Translations under genes and position numbers: made by a program
Part shown: positions 17,587 through 26,204 of the stretch, piece by piece
Numbering within the stretch: position 1 is the stretch's first letter
How the letters are laid out: every line of letters begins with the position of its first letter
From: Proteus alimentorum
Lineage (GTDB): Bacteria > Pseudomonadota > Gammaproteobacteria > Enterobacterales > Enterobacteriaceae
Direction: 5' to 3'
NCBI RefSeq assembly: GCF_002607735.1
Contig: NZ_NBVR01000026.1
Span: forward strand, 216,800 to 280,799
Length of the DNA: 64,000 nucleotides
Notes under the pieces: generated by a model
The model's database searches: none
Seen by the model: the letters and a program-made list of their open reading frames with translations, nothing else
What the model was told of the DNA's origin: nothing

Positions 17587-18975
17587 TTAACCATCTATTT
17601 CGTTAATACGTAATAACTGTGTTATTTCTGAAATAGTGACATTGTCAAAATGCAGTATTTTTTCAACTAATTGTGCCGATTGTTCAGCATCTATCACCAA
17701 AGATGCATTATCGTAAAACTTACTGATCACATCGTTATCTGTCATTGGATTTTTCGGATTACCATATTGAATATCTAATCTCTCCGTGATCTTCTCGCCA
17801 TTTTTTAATGACACAAAAATTAATCCGGGAAAATAAGTAGGAAATGGTATTTCTCCTTTTTCGGGATAACGATAACTTACACGCTTCGCTAACGATTGAA
17901 TATCTTCCCGTTGTAGGTTTTCTGGTAATAATGAAGATAGCGTTAAAGCATTATCTAAAAAGCCCGCAGCAAATAACCATGGCAGACTAAATTTAGCGCC
18001 ATAAGCGGTTTGAGGCGCCCATTTTGTTTCAGGTGGCTCACAAATCAAGGCAGCAGCTACCGGATCGACAACGCACTCGACACTCTCGATATCATCAGCC
18101 GTGATCTCTTTTTTCAGTAAATGACGCCCGCAATCAACAGTTGCATGAGCAAAATGGCACACCGGATAAGGCTTAATAGAAACATTTAAAAATTCCCATA
18201 CTTCACCTAATCCCAATGCCACTTGTTCTGGTTGCGCTTGCTCTCGAATACCATGTGTTTGATAAAGGCTATAACGGCCTTCAAATATTGTTTCAGGGCC
18301 TGTCATGCCTCCTTTTGCTAATGATGCTGCGATAATGCCTGATTGCGCAGCCCATCCGGCATGAAAGCATTTAGAAGATGAACTATTAGTAAGATATTCC
18401 GCCACTCCTCCTGCTTGGCTTCCTGTTAACCCTAATGCATTCACAGTTTGTTCAGACGTCAATTTTAATAATGACGCGGCACAAGCCGTTGCGCCAAAAA
18501 TACCCGCAATTGCGGTGGCATGAAAACCACGCTGATGAAATCCACTATGGCTTGCTAAACCTACTCTTGCTGCGACTTCCCAGCCAATCACCCACGCCGT
18601 TAAAATATCTTGTGATGATGCACCGATAGATTCACCCAATGCAAAAGCAATCGGTGTTAATACCGCACTACCATGTGCAATAGAATCAGTGTGGGTATCA
18701 TCAAAATCTAATGCATGTGATGCAATACCATTTGTAAGTGCTGCCACAGTGGCGCTTGCTGTTAGTGAACTTCCCCAAATGGGCACATTACCTTGACTAT
18801 CAGGCAAAAAAGTCACACCTTGGCGACTTTGGATAGCACTTGGTTGCACACTTCCAGCAAGGGCGACACCTAATGTATCTAATAAATGAATTTTGGCTCG
18901 GCTAACAACTTGAGCAGGTAAATCAGAAAATGTGGTCGTGGTAATAAATTGGGCTAACTGCTGACTCAATGTCAT
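17587..18975 (-). CDS. MmgE/PrpD-family protein (decarboxylase/dehydratase/epimerase fold)
   Basis: 462-aa MmgE/PrpD family member. Known relatives include 2-methylcitrate dehydratase, cis-aconitate decarboxylase and iminodisuccinate epimerase. Family landmarks are seen: HLLDTLGVALAGS near residue 32, NGIASHALDFDDTH near residue 87, HSGFHQRGFHATAIAGIFGA near residues 143-162, and KPYPVCHFAHATVD near residue 268. ATG 18975 is chosen because GAGG lies 5 bases before it. It follows the lyase gene across 81 bases that contain a weak terminator. With the lyase and the DcuC-like carrier it probably processes a dicarboxylic or succinyl-adduct substrate; the exact reaction is unknown. Confidence 0.88.
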   Translation of the reverse strand: MTLSQQLAQFITTTTFSDLPAQVVSRAKIHLLDTLGVALAGSVQPSAIQSRQGVTFLPDSQGNVPIWGSSLTASATVAALTNGIASHALDFDDTHTDSIAHGSAVLTPIAFALGESIGASSQDILTAWVIGWEVAARVGLASHSGFHQRGFHATAIAGIFGATACAASLLKLTSEQTVNALGLTGSQAGGVAEYLTNSSSSKCFHAGWAAQSGIIAASLAKGGMTGPETIFEGRYSLYQTHGIREQAQPEQVALGLGEVWEFLNVSIKPYPVCHFAHATVDCGRHLLKKEITADDIESVECVVDPVAAALICEPPETKWAPQTAYGAKFSLPWLFAAGFLDNALTLSSLLPENLQREDIQSLAKRVSYRYPEKGEIPFPTYFPGLIFVSLKNGEKITERLDIQYGNPKNPMTDNDVISKFYDNASLVIDAEQSAQLVEKILHFDNVTISEITQLLRINEIDG

Positions 18976-18995
18976 AAACACCTCGAAATAGATAA

Positions 18996-19025
18996 GAAAA
19001 AGCCAGCAATATCACCGGCTTTTAG
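18996..19025 (-). terminator. Weak terminator between lyase and MmgE/PrpD genes
   Basis: On the minus strand AAAAGCCGG and CTGGCTTTT pair around an 8-base loop, followed by TTC. It would reduce read-through from the lyase gene into the downstream gene. Confidence 0.5.
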
Positions 19026-19056
19026 ATAATAAGAAGGTTGGATGTAATTAAGTCAC

Positions 19057-20424
19057 TTAGTCATTTAACCAGCCAGAGGCTTTGGTTTGTGCGACAACAC
19101 GATCAACTTGAGCTGGCGCATTACCAACATATGTCGTTGGATCTAAAAGTGCATCAAGCTCTTCTTGCGTAATATGATCACGAATACGAGTATCGCGATT
19201 AATCGCTTCAACGAAGGTGATGCCTTCTTCTTGCCCAGACATTGATGCTTCATACACAATTTCATGTGCAGTTTGTTTACCTGCTTTATCAGATAATGCA
19301 AACATCACACGCTCTGCCAGCATAAAACCGCCCAAAATATCCATATTTTTGCGCATTTTCTCAACATGCACATTCAGCCCACCTATTACTGTTTTCATAT
19401 TGTCGAAGATAACAGACAGCATCAGGCACATTTCAGGCATGATCTTCCATTCCATTTTCCAGATTGCACCATCACGCTCATGTTGATGTTTCATCATATC
19501 GGTTAAAACAGAAAGGTTTGCTTTTAAGGTATTGCTAACACAAGCGGCATTTTCAACAATAGCCGGATTGCGTTTATGAGGCATCGTTGAAGAACCGACT
19601 TGCCCTTTGCTGAAAGGCTCTGATAATTCATCAATTTCGTTATGTGCTAAAATCAAAATTTCATTGGCTATTTTACCTAATGTACCGCTGATTAAGCCAA
19701 TCAACATACCATATTCGCTGAATCTATCACGCGCAGGTTGCCATGAAATTTCAGGTACACCTAAGCCTAAGCGTTTTAATACGCGAGCTTCTAATTCATC
19801 AGCCTTATCGCTTAAAGAGGCTTTTGTACCCACTGCTCCGACAACACTGCCAACAAATAAGCGAGGTTCGATCTCTTTAAGGCGTTGATAATGACGCGCT
19901 AACTCAGATAACCAAATCGCAGTTTTATGACCAAACGTAATTGGCAGAGCTTGTAATGCTAATGTACGCCCAACCATTGGAGTGTTGCGATGTTGTTCAC
20001 TTAATGAAAGCAATGCTCGACCTAATACTTTGATATCACGCAAGAAAGTATGATGAGCATCTTTTAGTTGCAGCACAAGGCCAGTATCAATAACATCTTG
20101 TGTTGTTGGGCCAAAGTGAACATATTCCCCATAATGTTCTGGGCAAGCATGTTCTAAACCACGAATTGTTGGCACTAATGGATGGCGAGTAAGGCGCACT
20201 TGTTCTAATACATAATCCATATCAAGTTTTTCAAGTTTCGCGGTGTCTGCAATCACTTTTGCAGCATCTTTTGGGATTAACCCTAATTCAGCTTGCTCAA
20301 TCGCTAATGCAGCTTCGTAATCAAGCCAATTTTGCATTCTGGTTTTATCAGAAAAAATAGTTCTCATTTCTTCTGTTGACCATAAATTCTTTAATAAAAC
20401 CGAATCAAAAACGCTGGTTCCCAT
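19057..20424 (-). CDS. Fumarase/aspartase-superfamily lyase (adenylosuccinate-lyase/PcaB-like)
   Basis: 455-aa lyase whose superfamily eliminates fumarate (or ring-opens muconolactone precursors) from C-N or C-S succinyl adducts. The signature GSSTMPHKRNP lies near residue 284. The TTQDVIDT His-adjacent region (HFGPTTQD) is near residue 108 and TFGHKTAIW near residue 163. It is not the housekeeping PurB: the context is catabolic and divergent from a MetC-like gene and a DcuC-like carrier. Candidate activities are N- or S-(2-succino) adduct lyase, such as the reported S-(2-succino)cysteine lyases, or an iminodisuccinate-type lyase. The substrate is inference. Start ATG 20424. Confidence 0.85.
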   Translation of the reverse strand: MGTSVFDSVLLKNLWSTEEMRTIFSDKTRMQNWLDYEAALAIEQAELGLIPKDAAKVIADTAKLEKLDMDYVLEQVRLTRHPLVPTIRGLEHACPEHYGEYVHFGPTTQDVIDTGLVLQLKDAHHTFLRDIKVLGRALLSLSEQHRNTPMVGRTLALQALPITFGHKTAIWLSELARHYQRLKEIEPRLFVGSVVGAVGTKASLSDKADELEARVLKRLGLGVPEISWQPARDRFSEYGMLIGLISGTLGKIANEILILAHNEIDELSEPFSKGQVGSSTMPHKRNPAIVENAACVSNTLKANLSVLTDMMKHQHERDGAIWKMEWKIMPEMCLMLSVIFDNMKTVIGGLNVHVEKMRKNMDILGGFMLAERVMFALSDKAGKQTAHEIVYEASMSGQEEGITFVEAINRDTRIRDHITQEELDALLDPTTYVGNAPAQVDRVVAQTKASGWLND

Positions 20425-20827
20425 AATTATTTCCCCTGTTAAAAGAATAATAAAAAAATCGTTTTTTTAATAAAACGACTTGTTAGATTGTTATTTTATT
20501 TATGCAACATAATCTCAATAAAAACACTTTGATAATTTTAATCTAATTTAAAATATTTCTAATCAATTAAAAAATAACACTAATTCAAATGGTTATAAAT
20601 AAATCTTTATTTATTACTTATAACTTTTGAATCTTAAATGTTATTTAAGATTTAATTAGAATAATTAATGCTAAAAAGTTAGAGGAAGATCATCATTTTT
20701 ATAAAATAGCTATTTTAAAAATAAATAAGTTTGTTATAAATAATAGAAACAAAATAAGCACAAACAGTAATTAATTCTTTTATTTAATTACCGGGGAACT
20801 CTATTTCTATATTTGGAGATATTAATA
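20425..20827. promoter_or_regulatory. Divergent promoter region of the catabolic cluster, with a perfect dyad
   Basis: 403 AT-rich bases between the divergent lyase and MetC-like genes. AATCTTAAAT (20630-20639) and ATTTAAGATT (20643-20652) are a perfect 10-bp dyad with a GTT centre, almost in the middle, and may be the operator of an unlinked regulator. No regulator gene is adjacent. No convincing CRP or FNR box was found. Confidence 0.55.
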
Positions 20828-22003
20828 ATGAAACAAAATAAACAAACAAAACTGATACACAGTGGACGCCAAGCAATCAAAACTTCAGGCCCAATTAATC
20901 CACCAGTAATGAGAGCCAGCACTATCGTTTTTAATTCGATTAAAAGCTGGCGTGAAGTGCGTGATCGTCGTGCAACAGAGCGTGTTTTAAGCTATGGCGC
21001 GCGGGGTACCGAAACCGCGTTCGCCCTTGAAGCTTTAGTGACTGAATTAGAAGGTGGCTATCGCGCTCAGTTATTCCCTACCGGATTGGCGGCTATCGCT
21101 GTCACTATTATGGGATATGCGCGCAGTGGTGGACATGTTTTATTTGCTGATTCTGTTTATGAACCTGTGCGTAAAATTGCATCGGCATTTCTTGAACCTA
21201 ATAACATTGCTTATAGTTTCTTTAAAACCGATGGTTCTGATTTTGAACAAAAAATTAAAGACAATACACAACTTATTTTTGTCGAATCACCGGGCTCATT
21301 ACTTTATGAAATGCTCGACTTACCTGAGATTTGCCGTATTGCTCATGAGAGAGATATTCCTGTCGGTGTTGATAATACTTGGGGCTCTGCATGGCTTTAT
21401 AACCCATTGGAATTAGGCGCTGATGTCTCTGTTATCGCAGCGACTAAATATTTATGCGGTCACTCTGATGTGATGATGGGCATTATGATTGCAAATGAAA
21501 AAGCATGGAAAAAAATGGGTGCTTTACCTGAAGCATTAGGTCAAGCCAGTAGTCCTGATGATGCAGCATTAGTACTTCGTGGTATGAGAACATTGGGGCA
21601 ACGTATTGCAGCTCATGGAAAATCTGCTCTTGCTATTGCGCAATGGCTAGAAACACGCCCTGAAGTTGAAAAAGTGTGGTTCCCTGAATTACCTAATCAC
21701 CCTCGTCATGATTTATGGAAACGTGATTGCAAAGGCAGTAACGGTCTATTAACTATTGAATTTAAAAAAGAATATACCGCCAAACAATCAGAACAATTTA
21801 TTGATGCGCTGGAGCTTTTTGGTATCGGTGCTTCTTGGGGTGGATTTGAAAGCCTAGCTTTACCTGCCAATGTTGTCGGTGCAAGAACAGCTTCTGATTG
21901 GCGTGAAGGCCATGGCCCTTTTGTTCGTTTACATATTGGCCTTGAAGCAACAGATGATCTTATTGCAGATATTACACACGCTTTTTCAGCATTAAACCAA
22001 TAA
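20828..22003 (+). CDS. MetC-like PLP-dependent C-S lyase (Cys/Met metabolism family)
   Basis: 391-aa fold-type I PLP enzyme of the cystathionine beta-lyase/gamma-synthase family. The PLP-binding Lys is in AATKYLCGHSDVMMG near residue 207, and VDNTWGS near residue 182 carries the cofactor-contact Asp. The YGARGTET loop near residue 58 is the MetC-type pattern. Start ATG 20828 follows GGAG by 9 bases; TTG 20813 overlaps that site. Family members cleave cystathionine or S-alkyl-cysteines to pyruvate, ammonia and a thiol. Its coupling with a fumarate-type lyase and a dicarboxylate carrier suggests a role in breaking down a cysteine-derived thioether (inference). Identity as the biosynthetic MetC itself is possible. 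Confidence 0.85.
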   Translation: MKQNKQTKLIHSGRQAIKTSGPINPPVMRASTIVFNSIKSWREVRDRRATERVLSYGARGTETAFALEALVTELEGGYRAQLFPTGLAAIAVTIMGYARSGGHVLFADSVYEPVRKIASAFLEPNNIAYSFFKTDGSDFEQKIKDNTQLIFVESPGSLLYEMLDLPEICRIAHERDIPVGVDNTWGSAWLYNPLELGADVSVIAATKYLCGHSDVMMGIMIANEKAWKKMGALPEALGQASSPDDAALVLRGMRTLGQRIAAHGKSALAIAQWLETRPEVEKVWFPELPNHPRHDLWKRDCKGSNGLLTIEFKKEYTAKQSEQFIDALELFGIGASWGGFESLALPANVVGARTASDWREGHGPFVRLHIGLEATDDLIADITHAFSALNQ

Positions 22004-22037
22004 CAAAAAATATTGCACCATTACCGGGGAATTCACT

Positions 22038-23405
22038 ATGACAGGTTTAATCATTGCCGCGCTGGTCACAGCGTTGGTGGTTTATTTACTGGCGCGAGGT
22101 TATAAACCTCAGCCAGTATTATTACTCGGCGGGTTATTGCTATTGCTCTTAACGGCATCTCTCGACCTTAATCCGTTATTACCAGAAAATAAATCAACGC
22201 AATTTAAGTATTTTGATATTTTCCAAATCTTTACGGATATTATGAGTTCTCGCCTAGCGGGTCTTGGTTTAACATTAATGGCCATTGCGGGTTTCTCTCG
22301 TTATATGGAACACGTTGGCGCAAGCCGTGCTTTATTCGCTATTTTTGAAAAACCATTAAAAGCGATAAAATCGCCTTACTTATTATTAGTGATTTCATTT
22401 CTAGTTACCCAAATCTTGGTTATTTTTATTCCTAGTCATGCAGGTTTAGGTATGCTGTTAATGGTCACCATGTATCCGATATTAATCCGTTCGGGTATTA
22501 GCCCACTCTCTGCTTTAGCCGTTATTGGATGCTGCCAGTTTATCGACCATGGTCCCGGCTCTGGTAACGTGATTATGGCGGCAAAAACAGCGGATATTGA
22601 ACCTGCCGTCTATTTTGTTCAGCACCAATTACCCATCACTATTCCTATTATTATTGCTGTTGCTATCACTCACTTCTTTATTCAACGCTGGTGGGATAAA
22701 CGTGAAGGATTTGTTTTTGACCCAACAACAATTGATGCCGTAAAAGAAGAAGGTAATAAAATCCCATTATCTTACGCCTTATTACCTGTGATCCCTTTAA
22801 TTCTGATTATCGGCTTCAGCCCTTTATTACACCCTTATATTAAATTAGAAGTCACCACAGCGATGATTATTAGTACTGTGATTGCTCTTCTTTTTGAATA
22901 TGTTCGCTTACGCGATGCAAAAGCGGTAATGAATAGCTTTATGCTGTTCTTTGAAGGGATGGGTAAGCAATTTGTCTTAGTGGTGTCGTTAATTGTATCA
23001 GGTGAGTTCTTTGCGAATGGCTTACTTAAAAGTGGTGCCGTCGATACGCTAATTAGCTCTGCTCAAGATGCCGGTTTTGGTATTGCAGCCATGATCATTG
23101 TTATGAGTGCCATTCTTGCATTAGCGGCCTTTTTAATGGGATCAGGTAATGCAGCATTCTTCTCATTTGCAGCCTTAACACCCAAAATTGCAGCATTCTT
23201 AAAAGTAGATGTGATCACCTTAATTTTACCAATGCAAATAATGACCAGCTTTGGCCGTACTGTTTCACCCATTACTGCCGCTATTGTCGCCATTGCAGGT
23301 ATTGCGAATGTCTCACCTTTCCAAATAGTTAAACGTACCGCTATTCCTATGGCTGTCGCGGCCATTGTGAACCTAGCCATGACGTTCTGGTTTTTATATT
23401 CCTAA
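22038..23405 (+). CDS. DcuC-family C4-dicarboxylate carrier
   Basis: 455-aa inner-membrane protein with about twelve hydrophobic segments, resembling DcuC. Features include IPSHAGLGMLLMVTMYP near residue 131, CQFIDHGPGSGNVIMAA near residue 170 and GSGNAAFFSFAALTPK near residue 368. DcuC carriers export succinate or exchange C4-dicarboxylates under anaerobiosis. It lies 34 bases after the MetC-like gene with GGGG before the ATG, so the two are cotranscribed. In this cluster it could import the substrate or export succinate made from released fumarate. Orthology to E. coli dcuC is uncertain, so no symbol is given. Confidence 0.88.
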   Translation: MTGLIIAALVTALVVYLLARGYKPQPVLLLGGLLLLLLTASLDLNPLLPENKSTQFKYFDIFQIFTDIMSSRLAGLGLTLMAIAGFSRYMEHVGASRALFAIFEKPLKAIKSPYLLLVISFLVTQILVIFIPSHAGLGMLLMVTMYPILIRSGISPLSALAVIGCCQFIDHGPGSGNVIMAAKTADIEPAVYFVQHQLPITIPIIIAVAITHFFIQRWWDKREGFVFDPTTIDAVKEEGNKIPLSYALLPVIPLILIIGFSPLLHPYIKLEVTTAMIISTVIALLFEYVRLRDAKAVMNSFMLFFEGMGKQFVLVVSLIVSGEFFANGLLKSGAVDTLISSAQDAGFGIAAMIIVMSAILALAAFLMGSGNAAFFSFAALTPKIAAFLKVDVITLILPMQIMTSFGRTVSPITAAIVAIAGIANVSPFQIVKRTAIPMAVAAIVNLAMTFWFLYS

Positions 23406-23425
23406 TGAAGTTGCGTTACCCCTTT

Positions 23426-23466
23426 CCCTTAAACTCGTTTACTCCTGAGTTTAAGGGATTTTTTCT
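23426..23466 (+). terminator. Terminator after the DcuC-like gene
   Basis: CCCTTAAACTC (23426-23436) pairs with GAGTTTAAGGG (23447-23457), then ATTTTTT. Strong intrinsic terminator. Confidence 0.9.
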
Positions 23467-23692
23467 TATCATTGACTGTAAGCTTTGATTGAAATAATTA
23501 ACGTCAACCTTAATGCAACTCAGGCTATTTACAAAAAATAAATAGCCTGTTTATTTATCTCTCCGCCTCTTTTTTTGCCTAAAAAAACAGGCGTTTTAAC
23601 CACGATCATTTGCCGATTAAACCGACTTAGCACTTGTTTCAACTTCATATCTCGATATACTTTTGCGTAACATTCATCTGCAAATGAACATT

Positions 23693-23878
23693 ATGAAAAA
23701 AATAATTATTGTTATTATCGCGCTACTTGCCTTTGGTTCTATCGGTGGTGTTTTCCTTGCGGGCTTAAATATCTATACACGCTCCACAACACCAATAGAA
23801 ACAGAGCAAACTCAACCTGAAACATCACCTACACAGCAATTTCCAGCTATCCCAGACAGCTCACCTTCTGCTAAATAA
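23693..23878 (+). CDS. Small single-pass membrane protein, unknown function
   Basis: 61 aa from ATG 23693 (ATG 23684 would add three residues). A basic start and a hydrophobic segment (KKIIIVIIALLAFGSIGGVF) form a membrane anchor or signal. A short Thr/Pro/Gln/Ser-rich tail without further structure follows. No strong ribosome site is visible. It ends 13 bases before sseA, so it may be cotranscribed with it. I do not recognise the family. Confidence 0.55.
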   Translation: MKKIIIVIIALLAFGSIGGVFLAGLNIYTRSTTPIETEQTQPETSPTQQFPAIPDSSPSAK

Positions 23879-23891
23879 ATGAGGTCGCACC

Positions 23892-24734
23892 GTGGAATAC
23901 GATTACTTTGTTACTCCCCAATGGTTATTTGAACATCAAAATAACGCTGATCTTGTGATCCTTGATGTAAGTGCACCAATGCCAACTCAACACATTGATT
24001 ATCAATCGCTTTATTTTGAACGTCATATTCCACATGCCCACTTTTTTGATCTTGATGAAGTCGCAGATAAAACCACCTCATTACCCCATATGCTGCCTTC
24101 TGATGCACTATTTTCAGAAACACTGACACAATTGGGTATCTCTAATACCACGACAGTCATTCTTTACGATCAAGGTAATTTATTCTCGGCACCAAGAGGT
24201 TGGTGGACATTAACAACACTCGGTTGTCGTAATGTGCGTATTCTTGCGGGTGGTTTACACGCATGGGTTGAAGCTGGGTTTGAGACGGAACAAGGTGAGG
24301 CAATAAAAGTACCAACACAAACGCCTTTTATTGTTGAACGTCATGCTCAACGTTACGCCAATAAACAGCAACTTATTGATAATTTAGAGACTAAACAAAA
24401 ACAGATGATTGATGCTCGCTCCGCTGATCGTTTTTATGGCAGAGCACCTGAGCCTCGCCCAGGCTTACGCAGTGGACATATTCCCGACAGTAAAAACGTT
24501 CCGTGGAATGAACTCGTGACTAATGGGCAACTGAAAAGCAACGCTGAGCTAAAGCAAATTTTTGAACACGCGGGTATTGATTTATCACAACCGATTATTG
24601 TCACTTGCGGCTCGGGTATGACAGCAGCAATTTTATTTTTAGCGCTAACCGTCTTGGGTTGCCAATCTATTGCACTTTATGACGGCTCTTGGGCGCAATG
24701 GGGTGCTGAAAGTGCCCTTCCTTGTGAATGCTAG
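23892..24734 (+). CDS. sseA: 3-mercaptopyruvate sulfurtransferase SseA
   Basis: 280-aa tandem-rhodanese enzyme transferring sulfur from 3-mercaptopyruvate to thiols or cyanide. The catalytic loop CGSGMTA near residue 238 is the mercaptopyruvate type rather than the thiosulfate type (CRxGx[RT]). N-terminal LFSAPRGWWTL and central EPRPGLRSGHIPDSKNVPW are typical. It uses a GTG start at 23892, with GAGG 7 bases upstream. A hairpin terminator follows the gene. Confidence 0.95.
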   Translation: MEYDYFVTPQWLFEHQNNADLVILDVSAPMPTQHIDYQSLYFERHIPHAHFFDLDEVADKTTSLPHMLPSDALFSETLTQLGISNTTTVILYDQGNLFSAPRGWWTLTTLGCRNVRILAGGLHAWVEAGFETEQGEAIKVPTQTPFIVERHAQRYANKQQLIDNLETKQKQMIDARSADRFYGRAPEPRPGLRSGHIPDSKNVPWNELVTNGQLKSNAELKQIFEHAGIDLSQPIIVTCGSGMTAAILFLALTVLGCQSIALYDGSWAQWGAESALPCEC

Positions 24735-24758
24735 TTTGACCTGTTTTACCTAAGAAAA

Positions 24759-24785
24759 GTAAACCCGCATTATGCGGGTTTATTA
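24759..24785 (+). terminator. sseA terminator
   Basis: AAACCCGCAT (24761-24770) followed immediately by its inverted copy ATGCGGGTTT, then ATTAT. It may also serve the convergent GlsB-type gene. Confidence 0.75.
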
Positions 24786-24810
24786 TCAATCTTTATTCGG
24801 TGTGTAGGTA

Positions 24811-25059
24811 TTAACTGGCAAATACCTTTGCAAGATAGAGCACCACAATGGCACCGATGACGGCAACAACAAAGCTACCAAAGTTAAAGCCATCCACTTT
24901 GCCTTTACCAAAAAAGCTACTAATTGCACCACCAACAACCGCACCCACAATCCCCAAAATACAAGTCCATATCAGACCAATATCATAAGAGCCTGGCATT
25001 AAGAATTTTGCCAAAATACCGGCGATCAAACCAAAGATGATCCAAGCCAGAATTCCCAT
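24811..25059 (-). CDS. GlsB/YeaQ/YmgE-family membrane protein
   Basis: 82-aa very hydrophobic, glycine-rich protein with three predicted membrane segments (WIIFGLIAGILAKFLMPG; GLIWTCILGIVGAVVGGAI; FVVAVIGAIVVLYLAK). This is the transglycosylase-associated YeaQ family, stress-induced in several bacteria but of unknown mechanism. The start is ATG 25059, preceded by a perfect AGGAGG 4 bases away; the longer frame from 25080 overlaps that site. It is a single gene. Confidence 0.88.
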   Translation of the reverse strand: MGILAWIIFGLIAGILAKFLMPGSYDIGLIWTCILGIVGAVVGGAISSFFGKGKVDGFNFGSFVVAVIGAIVVLYLAKVFAS

Positions 25060-25262
25060 ATATCCTCCTAAAATAGTCATGATATAAACAATATACCTAA
25101 AAATGTCACTTATTGCGTGTAAGTCGAAATAGTTATTTTTTCCAATTATTGGCGATAATTGACATTATATTTAAGATAAATAGAGAGATTGTTACTTAAT
25201 AAACAAAAAAAATAGCACTGATTAATTAGCGCTATTTTTATCGAATAAGATTATGTTTAAGA

Positions 25263-26195
25263 CTACAGCGCCTCTATTGCAACTGCAATTTCTGGCGACG
25301 TTTTTAATGTTCTGATTTGCCTAAATAATTCATCTGCCTCTGGGTACTCTTTGCGTAAATAGCTAAACCACTGCTTAATACGTGATGCATGATAAATCGT
25401 TGTATCGCCGCGCTTTTCTAAACGAACATAGCGCTTTAATAATTCAATAACTTCTTGCCAAGGCATTCTCGTTTCTATGCCTTTTACAACACGGCTTAAG
25501 TTAGGGGTATTCATTGCACCACGACCAATCATTATCGCATCGCAACCTGTTGTGGCTAAGCAGGCTAAGGCATCTTCACGGTTCCAAATTTCACCATTAG
25601 CAATCACAGGGATTGAAAGCCTTTGACGAATATCACCAATCGCCTGCCAATTAATTTTTTCGGCATTATAGCCATCTTCTTTTGTTCTGCCATGTATGGT
25701 GATTTCTGTAGCGCCACCTTGCACCACAGCATCTGCAATTTCATGGCTATACGCAGAAGAATCCCAGCCTAGTCTCACTTTAACAGATACAGGCAACGCC
25801 AAAGGCACCGCGTCACGCATTGCTTTTGTTGCTTGATAAATCGTTTCTGGTTGTTTTAGAAGTGAAGCTCCACCGCCACTACCATTGACGGTTTTTGAAG
25901 GGCAACCACAGTTTAAATCAACGCCCCAAGAGCCTAAAGAAACCGCTCTAAAGGCATTCTCAGCCAACCATTGTGGATGTTGTCCTAATAATTGCACTCG
26001 TACCAGTGTTCCACTTTTAGTGCGGCTTTCTGTCTGCAATTCAGGACATAAGCGATAAAATGCTTTCGTTGGCAGTAATGCATCTACAACTCGTACAAAT
26101 TCTGTAATACAGAGATCGTAATCGTTAATCGAAGTAAGTAATTCTCTCACAAGGGGGTCTAAAACCCCCTCCATTGGCGCTAATAGAACTCGCAC
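25263..26195 (-). CDS. dusC: tRNA-dihydrouridine(16) synthase DusC
   Basis: 310-aa FMN enzyme reducing uridine 16 of tRNA. Visible landmarks are [10 protein letters not shown] at the start, [22 protein letters not shown] near residue 92 with the catalytic Cys, [13 protein letters not shown] near residue 165, VIANGEIW near residue 196 and [12 protein letters not shown] near residue 222. This is the short DusC subtype rather than DusA or DusB. The start is GTG 26195 with GAGG 7 bases upstream. It follows rhlE by 9 bases on the same strand, an RNA-metabolism pair. Confidence 0.95.
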   Translation of the reverse strand: MRVLLAPMEGVLDPLVRELLTSINDYDLCITEFVRVVDALLPTKAFYRLCPELQTESRTKSGTLVRVQLLGQHPQWLAENAFRAVSLGSWGVDLNCGCPSKTVNGSGGGASLLKQPETIYQATKAMRDAVPLALPVSVKVRLGWDSSAYSHEIADAVVQGGATEITIHGRTKEDGYNAEKINWQAIGDIRQRLSIPVIANGEIWNREDALACLATTGCDAIMIGRGAMNTPNLSRVVKGIETRMPWQEVIELLKRYVRLEKRGDTTIYHASRIKQWFSYLRKEYPEADELFRQIRTLKTSPEIAVAIEAL

Positions 26196-26204
26196 TTTTT
26201 AACC

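Noticed and set aside
19057..20424. Housekeeping purB (adenylosuccinate lyase)
   Set aside because: The superfamily matches, but the genomic context (MmgE/PrpD, MetC-like enzyme, DcuC-like carrier) is catabolic rather than the usual purine or tRNA-modification context.
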